A stretch of 47,837 bases of DNA from Phytobacter massiliensis JC163 (GCF_000321045.1 NZ_HE578947.1:296043-343879), one strand, 5' to 3'. Shown: positions 20,499-31,608, counted from the first letter of the stretch. Notes: generated by a model from the letters alone, not told the origin. Made by a program: numbers and translations.

Positions 20499-21042
20499 TT
20501 TTGTCCTCTTAGCAAAAGAATATTTATTCTACGATAACCGTTTTCACTCATTCGTTAAAACGCCAACACGCCGCAGGTTTATCTAGCCGTACTGAAGGTT
20601 CATCCTCGAATCATATGCAGGATGCTGTACTCTTAGCTCGTTGATACCACTCGGCTGCTTTAACTGCATGTGGGGCTCACCACATGACAATTGCATTTTA
20701 ACGTTCCCTGCCAGTAGCTGGGTATCAAATATTGCCTAATATTACTCATAATCAATATGTTAATCACGACTGGTTCAGATTCTACACTAGGCTTTAACGA
20801 TATTGGTACAGTGCGTTCGTTTATTGTGAGGAAACGCTTAAAGGTAAGCGGTCATGCTATCTAGGATATCATTCTGACTTGCAAATGGCTGATGCCAATC
20901 GCCATCAACAGTTTCCATAATGCACTAAAATTTCCCAACACAAACAAATCCTTGCGATCGTACTCGCATCGTGGACAATGTTTAACCATGAGGGTTTTAT
21001 ATCAACGAAATCAATAGTTTTATTTAAGTCACGGGACGGGGA
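20499..21042. promoter_or_regulatory. 544-base divergent intergenic region between the dGTPase and helicase genes
   Basis: There is no convincing reading frame. It separates two divergent transcription units, so it should hold both promoters; none stands out clearly. A hairpin with 7-bp arms (CATGTGG 20667-20673, CCACATG 20680-20686) has no T-run. The unusual length leaves room for an untranslated RNA or regulator sites, but I see no specific support. Confidence 0.35.
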
Positions 21043-24000
21043 ATGGACAGCAATACTCAAGGATTCACTTCATACTGGCGTAATACCTTAGCTGATACCG
21101 AGTCTGGAAAAGGGGCATTTGAGCGCAAAGAAGAAGATTCATTCACGCAATGGATGAACGTTGAACAGGGAAGGTTGGGTGAAGATATCGTGCAATCGTT
21201 CTTCGAGGGCGAAGACGAGCAGGTTAAGACCGTTGAGGTACTACTACGGCCACAAGTTTGGATCCGCCTGTTAAAGCATGGCAAGGAACGTACGGCAGGC
21301 GCACCAGGTATAATTACGCCTCTGGTGACTTCCGCACTGTTGAACCGTGAAGGCTTTTTGTTCCCCAAATCTCCTGCCACCATTCCCCGTGACCTGCTCG
21401 AACCTCTCCCTAAAGGTACCTTTTCTATTGGTGAAATGGCGGAATATGACAAATACAAAACCACGCATGATTCGATCACTTTTAGTCCCGGTAATGAAGA
21501 TGAGCTGCATGAGGAGACTGACGAAAAACGAACGGAACGATATGCTCGTTATCAGCAGTTGTGGCAAAAGTACCTTAAAGACACTGATGAACTTTTAAAA
21601 AATGTTGCTGGCAGATGGCTCGCATCACCTGAGCAATATGAACCAGCTGGATATGGCTACATTATTAAAGCCAACCAGCCTGGAGGGGCCAGCCTCCATA
21701 TCCTGCCTATGTACGATCATCTGCTGTCGTGCAAAAAAGAGGTGCCATTGCTGGCGCGCTTTGCCTCGAAAGATAAGTTTCCTGTTGAGCAGCTCCTTGC
21801 CAGTAATGCCATGTTCAGTGAGCGTCTGGGGCATTCCGGTGATAAATTTCCGCTGGCTGTGGCGCAGCGCGATGCCCTTAGCCATTATCTCACTCAACAG
21901 CCGGGCGATATTCTTGCCGTGAACGGTCCTCCGGGAACAGGAAAAACTACTCTAGTACTCTCCATCATTGCTACGGAGTGGGTGAGAGCGGCTGTAAACA
22001 AAACTGAACCGCCAGTGGTGATTGCGACATCAACCAACAATCAGGCCGTTACCAATATTATTGAGGCCTTCGGAAAAGATTTTGCTACCGGCACTGGGCC
22101 TATGGCCGGGCGTTGGTTACCTGATGTAAAAAGCTTTGGTGCTCACTTCCCTTCTTCAAGCCGAAAAGCCGAGGCGGTAAAAAAATACCAGACGGAAGAT
22201 TTTTTTAACCGTGTTGAATCCCTTGAATATGTTGAAGATGCCCGGTGCTTCTTCCTTGAAAAGGCAAGGGCAGCTTTTCCGAGTAAGGAATGTCATTCAC
22301 CTGAACAGGTTGTGGATCTCTTGCATCAGCGTTTGGTTGAAATCTCTGCAGAGCTTGAGCAAATCGAGCCTGCGTGGGATGACCTCAACGCAATTCGTCA
22401 GGAGCGGCATGCCATCAGTGACGATCTCGAACAGTATATTCAGGATAAGAGAACGTTACTGCTCAATAGCACAAATGAAATCTCGCTATTAACGCAAGGC
22501 AAAAAACAGTGGGAGCAATATCGAGCCGGTGAGTCGATCATGTACGCTCTCTTCTCCTGGCTTCCTGCCGTGCGTACTAAGCGTCACTATAAAATGAAGC
22601 TGTTTTTGGAGGCTACGTTTGGCGAAAGAATGACAGCATTCCAGGGATCTCAGCCTGATGGAATTGACGCCTTTATCGATGGATTGATTGAACAAGCTCA
22701 TAAAGAGCAGGCTGGGTATCAACAGCAAATTGATCTTGCTGAGGACATTTCCCGACGTGAAAGCGAAGCAGCTATACGCTGGCACGATATTACTCACTCA
22801 CTGGGAAATCCGGGCGAAACAGAGTTGAGTCTGCATGAAGCCGATGAGCTTGCAGATACACAGCTCCGTTTCCCGGCGTTTCTGCTGGCGACGCATTACT
22901 GGGAAGGCCGGTGGCTGATGGATATGGCTGCTATCGATAACCTTCAAAAAGAAAAAGGTCTTAAAGGGGCGAAGGCCATTAAAGCGCGCTGGCTGCGTAG
23001 AATGAAACTAACCCCTTGTGTCGTGATGACCTGCTTTATGCTTCCTCACCATATGCTCATCAGGGAGCATGTTGGCGGCAAGAAGTTTGATGATGGCTAT
23101 TTATATAACTTTGCCGATTTGCTGATTGTCGATGAAGCGGGGCAGGTGTTGCCTGAGGTTGCGGCAGCTTCTTTTGCACTGGCGAAGAAAGCCCTGGTGA
23201 TTGGTGACACAGAACAGATTGCGCCTATCTGGAATAGCTTGCCCGGTATTGATATCGGCAATATGGTTGAGGAGAACATTCTTCCGGGAGGTACGCAGGA
23301 AGAACTTACTGAAGCTTATGCCCTGGTGTGTGACTCTGGAAAAAGTGCTGCATCTGGCAGCGTTATGAAGGTTGCACAGTTTAATTCCCGCTACCAGTAC
23401 GATCCGGATCTGGCGAGAGGGATGTACCTTTATGAACACCGTCGTTGCTTCGATAACATTATTGGCTACTGTAACACCCTCTGCTATCACGGTAAGTTGC
23501 AGCCCAAACGAGGGGAAGAAAAAGAGACAATATTTCCAGCAATGGGATATTTGCATATTGATGGTAAAGGTATGCAGGCCAATGGGGGAAGCCGTTATAA
23601 CGCCTTTGAAGCTGAGACGATAGCTGCGTGGCTTGCGGCGCACAAAGAGGACATCGAGCACCATTATGGCGAACCTCTACATAAAGTAGTGGGGGTTGTT
23701 ACCCCATTTTCGGCACAAGTCAGTACCATTAAATCGTCATTACGTCAGCTGGATATTAATTGTAGTGGCGATGAAAATTCGCTGACAGTCGGTACTGTCC
23801 ATTTATTGCAGGGGGCGGAAAGGGCGATTGTGCTTTTCTCTCCTGTATATTCGAAGCATGAAGATGGCAGTTTTATTGACAGCGACAGTAGCATGCTGAA
23901 CGTCGCCGTTTCACGAGCTAAAGACAGCTTCCTGGTCTTTGGTGATATGGATCTGTTTGAGATCCAACCCGGATTGTCACCTCGGGGATTGCTGGCGAAA

Positions 24001-24558
24001 TACCTGTTTGCTTCCACTGATAATGCATTGCAGTTTGAGTTTCAGGAGCGTCAGGATTTAAGTACCTCACAAACGCAGATTTCAACCCTACACGGGGTGG
24101 AGCAACATGATGCGTTTCTGAATCAGACTTTTGACGCCATTAACCAGAGCATTACTATCGTTTCTCCATGGCTCACCTGGCAAAAGCTGGAACAAACAGG
24201 TTTTCTGGCATCGATGTCTCAGGCGCGCACCCGTGGTATTGATATCACTGTAGTAACGGATAAAACGTTTAATACAGAGCATGCAGATTTTGAAAAGCGC
24301 AAAGAAAAACATCAGCGCCTAAATGAAGCAGTGGAAAGGTTGAATGAAATGGGCGTCACGACGAAGCTGGTTAATCGTGTTCACAGTAAGATTGTGATTG
24401 GTGATGAGGGGCTGCTCTGCGTCGGTTCCTTTAACTGGTTTAGCGCTACGCGCGATGAGAGATATCAACGATACGATACGTCGATGGTATACCGTGGCGA
24501 AAGTTTAAAAAGCGAAATTAAAACGATATATTCTAGCCTGGAACAACGTCAGTTGTAA
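21043..24558 (+). CDS. SF1 (Upf1/Dna2-like) helicase with C-terminal PLD-type nuclease domain
   Basis: The 1171-residue protein has Walker A GPPGTGKT at 295-302, a long insertion rich in charged helices (about 400-620), Walker B DEAG at 697-700, and the late SF1 motifs with TVHLLQGAE and LNVAVSRAK near 920-970. The last ~150 residues form one phospholipase-D/nuclease half-site: HSK with H1114 and K1116, then GSFNW. A single HKD motif implies the nuclease acts as a dimer. Residues 1-280 are not recognised. Helicase-nuclease fusions of this type occur in phage-defence islands and are thought to degrade foreign or replicating DNA. It is intact, stands alone on its strand and is divergent from the dGTPase gene. 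It is not a RecB/AddA-type enzyme. Confidence 0.82.
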   Translation: MDSNTQGFTSYWRNTLADTESGKGAFERKEEDSFTQWMNVEQGRLGEDIVQSFFEGEDEQVKTVEVLLRPQVWIRLLKHGKERTAGAPGIITPLVTSALLNREGFLFPKSPATIPRDLLEPLPKGTFSIGEMAEYDKYKTTHDSITFSPGNEDELHEETDEKRTERYARYQQLWQKYLKDTDELLKNVAGRWLASPEQYEPAGYGYIIKANQPGGASLHILPMYDHLLSCKKEVPLLARFASKDKFPVEQLLASNAMFSERLGHSGDKFPLAVAQRDALSHYLTQQPGDILAVNGPPGTGKTTLVLSIIATEWVRAAVNKTEPPVVIATSTNNQAVTNIIEAFGKDFATGTGPMAGRWLPDVKSFGAHFPSSSRKAEAVKKYQTEDFFNRVESLEYVEDARCFFLEKARAAFPSKECHSPEQVVDLLHQRLVEISAELEQIEPAWDDLNAIRQERHAISDDLEQYIQDKRTLLLNSTNEISLLTQGKKQWEQYRAGESIMYALFSWLPAVRTKRHYKMKLFLEATFGERMTAFQGSQPDGIDAFIDGLIEQAHKEQAGYQQQIDLAEDISRRESEAAIRWHDITHSLGNPGETELSLHEADELADTQLRFPAFLLATHYWEGRWLMDMAAIDNLQKEKGLKGAKAIKARWLRRMKLTPCVVMTCFMLPHHMLIREHVGGKKFDDGYLYNFADLLIVDEAGQVLPEVAAASFALAKKALVIGDTEQIAPIWNSLPGIDIGNMVEENILPGGTQEELTEAYALVCDSGKSAASGSVMKVAQFNSRYQYDPDLARGMYLYEHRRCFDNIIGYCNTLCYHGKLQPKRGEEKETIFPAMGYLHIDGKGMQANGGSRYNAFEAETIAAWLAAHKEDIEHHYGEPLHKVVGVVTPFSAQVSTIKSSLRQLDINCSGDENSLTVGTVHLLQGAERAIVLFSPVYSKHEDGSFIDSDSSMLNVAVSRAKDSFLVFGDMDLFEIQPGLSPRGLLAKYLFASTDNALQFEFQERQDLSTSQTQISTLHGVEQHDAFLNQTFDAINQSITIVSPWLTWQKLEQTGFLASMSQARTRGIDITVVTDKTFNTEHADFEKRKEKHQRLNEAVERLNEMGVTTKLVNRVHSKIVIGDEGLLCVGSFNWFSATRDERYQRYDTSMVYRGESLKSEIKTIYSSLEQRQL

Positions 24559-24710
24559 TTCTCAATTATCGTTTCTAGGTTAACTGCCGAGACACTACCA
24601 GGTAATATCGCTTTAGGGATGCTACTTGGTGGTTACTTACTGCAGTATTTTGTAGCTATAGGACTACAATTGCTCAGCACTTAAGAAGGTTAGATAGTAC
24701 CATGTAGTGG

Positions 24711-25873
<1,163 letters not shown>

Positions 25874-25947
25874 AATGTCACCTGTTTTTGACTATGAGGC
25901 GATGATATCACCTCTATTCAGGTGGCCAAATTCATTAAACCACTACA

Positions 25948-26331
25948 GTTGCCGGAGTTTTACGCAGTATGGGCTATAAAACGCAGGTCTCGCCTGCGGG
26001 AGCCGATCGGGGTAAAGATATCATTGCTTCACCTGATGGATTCGGTTTTGAAAATCCACGTATTATCGTTGAGGTAAAACATCGCAGGGAGCAAATGGGA
26101 AGCCAACAGATCCGCAGCTTTATCGGCGGTCGCCATAAAGACGATCGCGGGCTTTATGTCAGTACAGGGGGTTTTACGAAAGATGCTCGATATGAAGCCG
26201 ACCGTTCGACGATACCACTAACGCTCTGGACGCTTGATGATCTCGTCCGTGCGCTTATTGAGAACTATGAGCAAGTGGATATTGAGACCAAACTTTTGGT
26301 ACCTCTGAAGAAAACGTTCCTGCCTGCCTGA
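25948..26331 (+). pseudogene. Mrr-like restriction endonuclease, 5' end removed by the IS element
   Basis: The open frame enters directly from the IS end (VAGVLRSMGYKTQVSPAG...), so the 120 codons from ATG 25969 are only the back of a longer gene. It has the Mrr/PD-(D/E)XK core: G-A-D-R-G-K-D with the first aspartates, then IIVEVKHR with E-x-K, and a QIRSFIGG helix like the QIRKFIGA of Mrr-type enzymes. Full-length relatives carry a DNA-binding N-terminal part. I cannot find that part left of the IS (24559-24702). It was probably a type IV-like enzyme against modified DNA. It could not be active unless the nuclease domain works alone. Confidence 0.8.
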
Positions 26332-26491
26332 ATCTTGCTTTGATAGCCATATCGGTGTTCTACTGGTATGGCTTTATACCCACTCGTAGTGTCTATTTTT
26401 TGTACGGATTTTAACCTGTGGGTACAAGTGCGGGTATAACTATTTATTACTGTTTATAAACATCATTGATATCAGTCTATTAGGTAAGAAA

Positions 26492-26513
26492 TTCGAGTCC
26501 GGCCTTCGCACCA
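26492..26513 (+). repeat. attR: right end of the leuX island
   Basis: TTCGAGTCCGGCCTTCGCACCA repeats the leuX 3' end with one G missing from GGCACC. With attL it encloses about 17.6 kb. The tRNA copy is the intact one, as expected for a phage- or P4-type island. Confidence 0.85.
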
Positions 26514-26789
26514 ATTGAAAACTATCTGATCCTTGCAAGCCAAAATCACCTACCACCCTTTTTAAAAAAACGACAGATGCGACCATTACAACAAAAGGCT
26601 TCGTAAACTTAACCACACATTCGCTTTACTTTCTTGTATTAATCTTCCTCCGGGGTGACAAACTCCATCTCCCCAACACACGCCTCCCACCAACGCACTT
26701 CCTACTCAAAAAATAATCTTTTCCAGTCTGATACCGAACCCAGAAAGCATATCACCTTGAACATTAATGATAACTGGAGGGATATGCTA
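26514..26789. other. Gene-free stretch right of attR
   Basis: This is AT-rich sequence without a credible frame. The longer frame that begins at 26655 has no ribosome site and no recognisable content before 26790. Confidence 0.4.
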
Positions 26790-27051
26790 ATGAACCGACA
26801 GGATTTACACGTACAAAAAACCTTTGATTTTCTGGCGCGCAGTTTTGAAAGTAGACATTGACGCCGTCACCGGCAACATGAATGATGAACAGAAAGCATG
26901 GTTCCGGGAGCGATGCAGACACTACCGAAAGCAGGCTGAGCGGGCGAGTGTAATTGAACTGTGTTCATTCTCCTATACAGGCAGCCGGCCTGATGGCCCG
27001 TTGCCTGATTCAACAAAGAATATGGTCACTCAGGTCCGTATAAAGCAATGA
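26790..27051 (+). pseudogene. Small hypothetical gene, frameshifted
   Basis: The ATG at 26790 has GGAGG 8-9 bases upstream and reads MNRQDLHVQKTFDFLARSFE. It then stops early because of an extra A in the run 26848-26850. Removing one A continues the frame as VDIDAVTGNMNDEQKAWFRE and onward to 27051, for 86 residues. The two parts read naturally as one charged helical protein. I do not recognise the family. It may be intact in other strains or broken only by a base-calling error. Confidence 0.55.
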
Positions 27052-27113
27052 CAATATGTCTCATTGTCTGCTGTTAGCCGTAAAACTTACGCTAAATGTC
27101 CAATAATTCAGTT

Positions 27114-28217
27114 TTACTGCCCTCTATCCCAATCCCCAAAATAACGCTTCAGTTTATCCACCGTATATCGCCATTTCGCAGCCGTTGGCTTGCAGACCGT
27201 ATTTTGATTACCGAAGAAACCCACCTCGTTTACCGCTTCGTGTTCGGCACGGGTTTCCAGCCATTTTACCGGGACGAAATACTCTGACTTCTCCGGATCG
27301 TCTGCATTCTGGCGATACAGATCGCCGTGCTTAAGTACGTCCATCGCCAGCTTTTCACCGTCGTCCGTGTTGATCGTGAAGCTGTTGGCAGGTTCAACGG
27401 CGCTCTGAACAATCCCGACGCCGACGTATCCAGTGGCCGGGATTTTTACCCATACCCTGTCGCCAGGCTGCAGCAACTTTAAGGTCTGGCTGTACCAGCT
27501 TCCGCCTCCGGCACTGATAAACCCATAACGCCTTGCCTCTTCCCAGTTGCGGCTGCGCGGGTCGCCGAACGAGACATAAAACTCGCCGTTCCAGGGCTCC
27601 TTCGCACTGGCGCTTGTTCCGGCTGTAGCCTGTGCGGCATTGGTCTGCGTCTCGCTCGGGTCGAGAAGCCAGGCGCGGCTTAAGAACTGCTCTTCACCGT
27701 GCTGGAACACCTTAAAGAACAATACGTTTATTGAAATGCCATTCTTGCTCAGATAGTCCACAATCCGCTCGGTGGAGGGATCCAGTTCTGCCGCCACGAT
27801 AATAATCTGATGCGACTGGTTGAGGGACTCCTCTTCCAGCTCGATATTAAAGCGTTGTCTGAATGCCTCGCCCAGGTTTCCGCCGTTGGAGAATTTTTCA
27901 TAAATCTGAGACAGGCGATCGGCGGTTAAATCATCTACCCACGAGGCGTAGTCCAGCGCCTGCGCTACCACTTCACGCGGCGTACGGTCGCGTTTTAGTT
28001 CAATGAGGATCAGCGAAGCATCCGGCGCGATAGCCAGCAGATCGATCCGCCCTTTATCTAGCGTGTTTTCCTGATGACCGATGATCATCCACTGGTCAGA
28101 AAGGATAGTAGGATCATTTAAGATCATCTTCTCCAGCAGCTGCTCGCTGGACAATTTGCTGATGGCCAGCGGCTGAGGATTTTCCCCAACCCGCCAGATT
28201 GCATGGTGAACCGGCAT
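27114..28217 (-). CDS. NucS/DUF91-like PD-(D/E)XK nuclease-domain protein
   Basis: The 367-residue protein's N-terminal half holds a NucS-type nuclease core, KGRIDLLAIAPD then LILIELKRDRTPREV (about residues 55-90), with D and E-x-K in place. A middle region and a C-terminal part (from about residue 215, PWNGEFYVSFGDPRSRNWEEAR) read like a separate ligand- or DNA-binding module. I start at the ATG at 28217, 6-7 bases after AAGGA; the frame is open for 50 more codons. It is separated from yjhP by 146 bases. It could be a stand-alone repair or defence nuclease; the substrate is unknown. Confidence 0.75.
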   Translation of the reverse strand: MPVHHAIWRVGENPQPLAISKLSSEQLLEKMILNDPTILSDQWMIIGHQENTLDKGRIDLLAIAPDASLILIELKRDRTPREVVAQALDYASWVDDLTADRLSQIYEKFSNGGNLGEAFRQRFNIELEEESLNQSHQIIIVAAELDPSTERIVDYLSKNGISINVLFFKVFQHGEEQFLSRAWLLDPSETQTNAAQATAGTSASAKEPWNGEFYVSFGDPRSRNWEEARRYGFISAGGGSWYSQTLKLLQPGDRVWVKIPATGYVGVGIVQSAVEPANSFTINTDDGEKLAMDVLKHGDLYRQNADDPEKSEYFVPVKWLETRAEHEAVNEVGFFGNQNTVCKPTAAKWRYTVDKLKRYFGDWDRGQ

Positions 28218-28363
28218 CATCTGTTCCTTAGTTGCATGCTGTGTCTGTGAGCGCATCCGCCTGATGAGGATCGCCCCTATGAATGCCATCGAGTGTACCG
28301 CATTCGCCTGCCTAATACTCCTCAACGGAGGCACAGCCCTCCCTGCTATACCCCCGTCCCCAT

Positions 28364-29110
28364 TCACCGCCCCATCAACACAAACACTCCCCAGCCAAAG
28401 TATTCCCGCGCGTAAGTGACATGGCGTTTGGGCGCAGCCGTCAGCTCCGCCCGCACCTCCTGCGCAAAGTCATCGTCGGGGTTCTCCTCCAGCCAGCGGC
28501 GCAAGGTCATCCATTTTGCGGCCTCATACCGGTCCCAGCCTTCCTGATCGGCTAAAACCATCTCCAACAGGTCATAGCCCCGGTCGTCAAAAGAGGCGAC
28601 AAGGTCGGGGAGGGTGAGGAAATCTGCCACGGATGAGACGCCGCAGGCCTGGGCTATCTCCTCCGTTGCCGGAACCTGGCGCCAGTACGGTTCGCCGATG
28701 AGCATCATACCGCCGGGTTTAAGGCTTTTTGCCAGCAGAGCCATCGTTCCGGCGACGCCTCCCGCAATCCAGGTCGCGCCGACGCAGGCGGCTACATCGC
28801 ATTTTTCTTCTGCCACGTATCCGGCGGCGTCGTTATGAATGAAATGAACCTGGTCGTTGACGCCAAGCTCCTCTGCCCGCCGCCTGGCCTGCGCGGTGAA
28901 GAGGGGGCTCATGTCGATGCCGGTGCCGGTAATGCCGTGGTCGCGCGCCCAGGTGCAAAGCATCTCCCCCGAACCGCTGCCGAGATCGAGAATATGGGCG
29001 CCCGGCTTCATGCGCAGCACGCGGCCCAGCGTGGCATACTTCTCCGGCGTGAACGGGTTATGAATACGGTGTTCGCTTTCACTAATAGTAAAAATGCGTG
29101 GGATATCCAT
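28364..29110 (-). CDS. yjhP: SAM-dependent methyltransferase YjhP
   Basis: The 248-residue class I methyltransferase is nearly the same as E. coli YjhP by eye along its length. Motif I is LDLGSGSGEM near residues 41-50, followed by GIDMS and LKPGGMMLIGEPYW. The substrate is unknown. In E. coli, yjhP lies in the leuX-linked KpLE2 element after yjhX and yjhQ. Its ATG shares one base with the stop codon of the upstream methyltransferase, so the two are made together. Confidence 0.92.
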   Translation of the reverse strand: MDIPRIFTISESEHRIHNPFTPEKYATLGRVLRMKPGAHILDLGSGSGEMLCTWARDHGITGTGIDMSPLFTAQARRRAEELGVNDQVHFIHNDAAGYVAEEKCDVAACVGATWIAGGVAGTMALLAKSLKPGGMMLIGEPYWRQVPATEEIAQACGVSSVADFLTLPDLVASFDDRGYDLLEMVLADQEGWDRYEAAKWMTLRRWLEENPDDDFAQEVRAELTAAPKRHVTYAREYFGWGVFVLMGR

Positions 29111-29997
29111 TAGTTAATGTCTCCTTTTAATGACGTACTCAGTGGGCTTTTTGAGGAGAGTGATTTTTCAGCCAGCAGAACGAAAAGCTTGCCCTCAAAC
29201 GTCTCGCTGACCGGCCATTCGCTACTGCCCGGCTGCGGCAGTAGGGTGAGGCCGGCATTGCTAAGCAGGCTGGCATACTCGTCATCATGCCAGGCGGTCA
29301 TCTGGCTGCCGAAGCGGGTCGTGTGGCCGTTCTCTTCTATCGCCCAGAAGCGTGTTGAGCTGGTTTGGGTTGCTTCATCCCAACCGTTTTCCGTGAGCAG
29401 CAGGTGAGGCGTCGCAAGGAACAGCCCTTGCGGGCAGCGTTGCCAGCTTGCGGGGGCCATGCCCTGACGCCTGATTTCATCGAACGTATGCACTTCAATC
29501 AGCAGCCTTCCCCCAGGCGTCAGCCACTGCGCGCAGCGGTTAATAAGAGCCTGGGCATCGGTGGCACTGAAAACGTTCAGTTCGCCGAACGTCATCATGA
29601 TGAAATCGAACGGCGTGGCCGGGCAGTAAGTGCGGACATCCTGCTGAATGTAATCAATGTGCAGGCCAGCGGTTGCAGCCTGCTGGCGGGCCCACTCAAT
29701 AGAGGCAGGCGAGAAATCCACGCCCGTGCAGCGATATCCGCGCTCCGCCAGCAGGCGGGTATAAAAGCCCGGTCCACAGCCGAGATCCAGAATGCGTGCG
29801 TCTGCCGGTAACTGGTGGGCGATCCAGCCCACCTGCTGTTCAATCACGGTCAGCCTGCGGCTGGCCCAGTCGTGCTCCTGGGACAGATGGTTGTCCAGCA
29901 TCCGCTGGCTGAAAGCGGGTTCGTTCCAGGGGATTTTGTCTTCATCCGGTAACAGTTGTATGCCGCCGGTGGCAAAAATAAGGGTGCGAATATCCAT
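29110..29997 (-). CDS. SAM-dependent methyltransferase in the topAI-yjhP operon (at the yjhQ position)
   Basis: The 295-residue class I methyltransferase has motif I ILDLGCGPGFYT near residues 69-80, then GVDFSP, the QDVRTY strand, and LTPGGRLLIEVHTFDE. It resembles small-molecule methyltransferases and lacks DNA-methylase motifs. It starts 10 bases after the topAI stop and overlaps yjhP by one base. In E. coli this slot holds yjhQ, a GNAT acetyltransferase that neutralises the TopAI toxin; this protein is unrelated in fold. It may have taken over the antitoxin role or simply replaced it. The start codon follows AAGGAGAA. Confidence 0.85.
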   Translation of the reverse strand: MDIRTLIFATGGIQLLPDEDKIPWNEPAFSQRMLDNHLSQEHDWASRRLTVIEQQVGWIAHQLPADARILDLGCGPGFYTRLLAERGYRCTGVDFSPASIEWARQQAATAGLHIDYIQQDVRTYCPATPFDFIMMTFGELNVFSATDAQALINRCAQWLTPGGRLLIEVHTFDEIRRQGMAPASWQRCPQGLFLATPHLLLTENGWDEATQTSSTRFWAIEENGHTTRFGSQMTAWHDDEYASLLSNAGLTLLPQPGSSEWPVSETFEGKLFVLLAEKSLSSKSPLSTSLKGDIN

Positions 29998-30007
29998 TAT
30001 CTTCTCC

Positions 30008-30283
<276 letters not shown>

Positions 30284-30340
30284 TCATCATGTGCAAAACG
30301 TGCAAACACACTGCGGTGTCCGCATTCGATTTCGGCGCAT

Positions 30341-30384
30341 TGATAATCAGTCCGGCCTGAGAAAGGTCGGGGGACTGATTATCA
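30341..30384 (-). promoter_or_regulatory. Leader hairpin of the topAI operon
   Basis: GGACTGATTATCA (30372-30384) and TGATAATCAGTCC (30341-30353) are perfect 13-base arms. Inside them GGCCT (30354-30358) pairs with AGGTC (30364-30368). On the transcript the stem begins exactly at the leader-peptide stop codon, so a ribosome on the leader ORF would open it. There is no T-run, so control would act through Rho or ribosome access. Confidence 0.75.
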
Positions 30385-30405
30385 GATGATGACATTCTCC
30401 AGCAT
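30382..30405 (-). CDS. toiL: Leader peptide MLENVII upstream of topAI
   Basis: This is a 7-codon ORF (MLENVII, TGA stop) with GAGG 5 bases before its ATG. It ends at the first base pairs of the 13-bp leader hairpin, 116 bases before topAI. E. coli topAI is reported to be controlled by a leader peptide (ToiL) that senses ribosome-targeting antibiotics. Position and layout agree; I assign the symbol by that analogy, from memory. Confidence 0.7.
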   Translation of the reverse strand: MLENVII

Positions 30406-30444
30406 CAAAGCCTCGGGTTGAGTTGAAAGGTATTTACGAGGTGA

Positions 30445-30472
30445 ATAATAACACCTGGTTTTTGTAAGTGAA
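30445..30472 (-). promoter_or_regulatory. Candidate promoter of the topAI operon
   Basis: On the minus strand, TTCACT (30472-30467) and TATTAT (30450-30445) are 16 bases apart, placing a start site near 30438 and the leader ORF about 30 bases into the transcript. Confidence 0.5.
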
Positions 30473-30547
30473 TAGCGAAGGGTGAAAAGTGTGATCCTGA
30501 TGGGAGCCTGGAAGGCTCCCTCATTGACGTGGCGGGAAATGCCTGCC

Positions 30548-30940
30548 TCAGCTGCCGAAATCGTAATAGACAAACGCGAGCTTATTCCCGTCCGGATCGC
30601 GTACGTAAGCGCTATAAAATTCCTGTCCGTACTGCGGCCTGTGCCCCGGCGCGCCTTCATCCGTGCCGCCCAGGCTGAGCGCAAGGGCGTGCAACTGCTG
30701 GATGTGTTCAAACGAGCGGGCATTCAGCGCCACCATCGTGCCATTTCCTACACCGGCACGCTGCCTGTCAAAAGGCCTGCCAACACACAACCCGGTGGTA
30801 TGGTTATCGCTGAACGTCCCCCAGGATGCGCCTTCTTCATTTCGACCCGCCTTTGGATGCCCAAGCAATTCCATCAACGGGTCGTAGAACCTGATGGCTC
30901 GCTGCAGATCGTTAGTACCCAGCATTACGTAAGAAAACAT
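30548..30940 (-). CDS. VOC-family (glyoxalase/bleomycin-resistance-like) protein
   Basis: The 130-residue vicinal-oxygen-chelate protein starts MFSYVMLGTNDLQRAIRFYD and ends with DPDGNKLAFVYY, the paired beta-alpha-beta-beta-beta modules of the family. The final metal-ligand-type glutamate of glyoxalase I is replaced in NKLAFV, so a dioxygenase or lyase role is uncertain. It is monocistronic with AAGGAGT just before the ATG. The substrate is unknown. Confidence 0.85.
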   Translation of the reverse strand: MFSYVMLGTNDLQRAIRFYDPLMELLGHPKAGRNEEGASWGTFSDNHTTGLCVGRPFDRQRAGVGNGTMVALNARSFEHIQQLHALALSLGGTDEGAPGHRPQYGQEFYSAYVRDPDGNKLAFVYYDFGS

Positions 30941-31205
30941 AAATACTCCTTACTCTCTATCAATACTCTCATTGAGTCAGGATGAGAGGCTCTTTTTTAG
31001 CATATGAACCATAAATAGAAAATTGAATTTACAGGCGCTGATGAGGGAAAGAAGAACGGTGTACCGACGGGGATATGCCGCCGTCCGTTATTATGACATG
31101 AATCATTAACAGTCGTGGTACACTGTTATTCTTCGTTCTGCGCATAAAAACTAATGAAAATAATAAAGGGTTGTAATCTGTCCATCGGGAGGGCGAGGGG
31201 GTAAT

Positions 31206-31259
31206 ATGGCTACAAATAAAAACGGAGCGAAATACTGCAGACCCTGTGGTTCCGGATAG
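31206..31259 (+). CDS. Candidate 17-residue small protein
   Basis: The ATG at 31206, preceded by GGGAGGGCGAGGGGGTAAT with strong ribosome-site character, encodes MATNKNGAKYCRPCGSG. A C-x-x-C pair lies near the end. A strong terminator follows 24 bases after the stop. The set (ribosome site, ORF, terminator) suggests a short expressed transcript. It might instead be a small RNA whose ORF is chance. Confidence 0.45.
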   Translation: MATNKNGAKYCRPCGSG

Positions 31260-31282
31260 TACCACCCCCTCTACAGCTATTT

Positions 31283-31309
31283 ATGCCACCTCCGGGTGGC
31301 ATTTTTTTT
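31283..31309 (+). terminator. Strong Rho-independent terminator
   Basis: ATGCCACC (31283-31290) pairs with GGTGGCAT (31295-31302) around TCCG, and eight T residues overlap the stem end. It ends the short transcript that carries the 31206 ORF. Confidence 0.85.
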
Positions 31310-31608
31310 ACGTGTGGTATCACTGTTGTCAATTGTGGATTATCAAACGACATCTTTAATCCTTATTTAAATTACGATTAATTTAGTGGAGTCAGAAGCT
31401 TTAAGTTATAACCTTCGGTTATGCAAGCTCTGCTCAGAGCGTGCATTTCCTGGGAATCTTAAATTATCTCATTAGTTATTTATGAGAAATAATGAGACTC
31501 TTGACGGGGTATGTGTATTAATGATACTTATTAAATGCAACAAATTATGTTTTACTAACTATTTTAGGATGGGTCCTAACGTTAATTACGAAGGAGGCGT
31601 TACAGCAA
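31310..31608. promoter_or_regulatory. Region upstream of the membrane regulator gene
   Basis: A likely promoter is TTGACG (31501-31506) with GATACT (31523-31528), 16 bases apart. Two short hairpins precede it: ATAACC/GGTTAT at 31408-31422 and GCTCT/AGAGC at 31427-31440. The AT-rich stretch shows no other gene. A strong AAGGAGG lies at 31589-31595, 13 bases before the regulator ATG, a longer gap than usual. Confidence 0.4.

Noticed and set aside
20667..20686. CATGTGG/CCACATG hairpin as a terminator
   Set aside because: No T-run follows on either strand, and it does not lie behind a gene on a fitting strand.
24580..24690. Short hydrophobic frame between the helicase gene and the IS
   Set aside because: It has no proper start codon with a ribosome site, is very short and shows no recognisable sequence; it does not supply the missing front of the Mrr-like gene.
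30482..30985. 167-codon plus-strand frame opposite the VOC gene
   Set aside because: The minus-strand frame has clear VOC-family motifs and a ribosome site; the plus-strand frame has neither.
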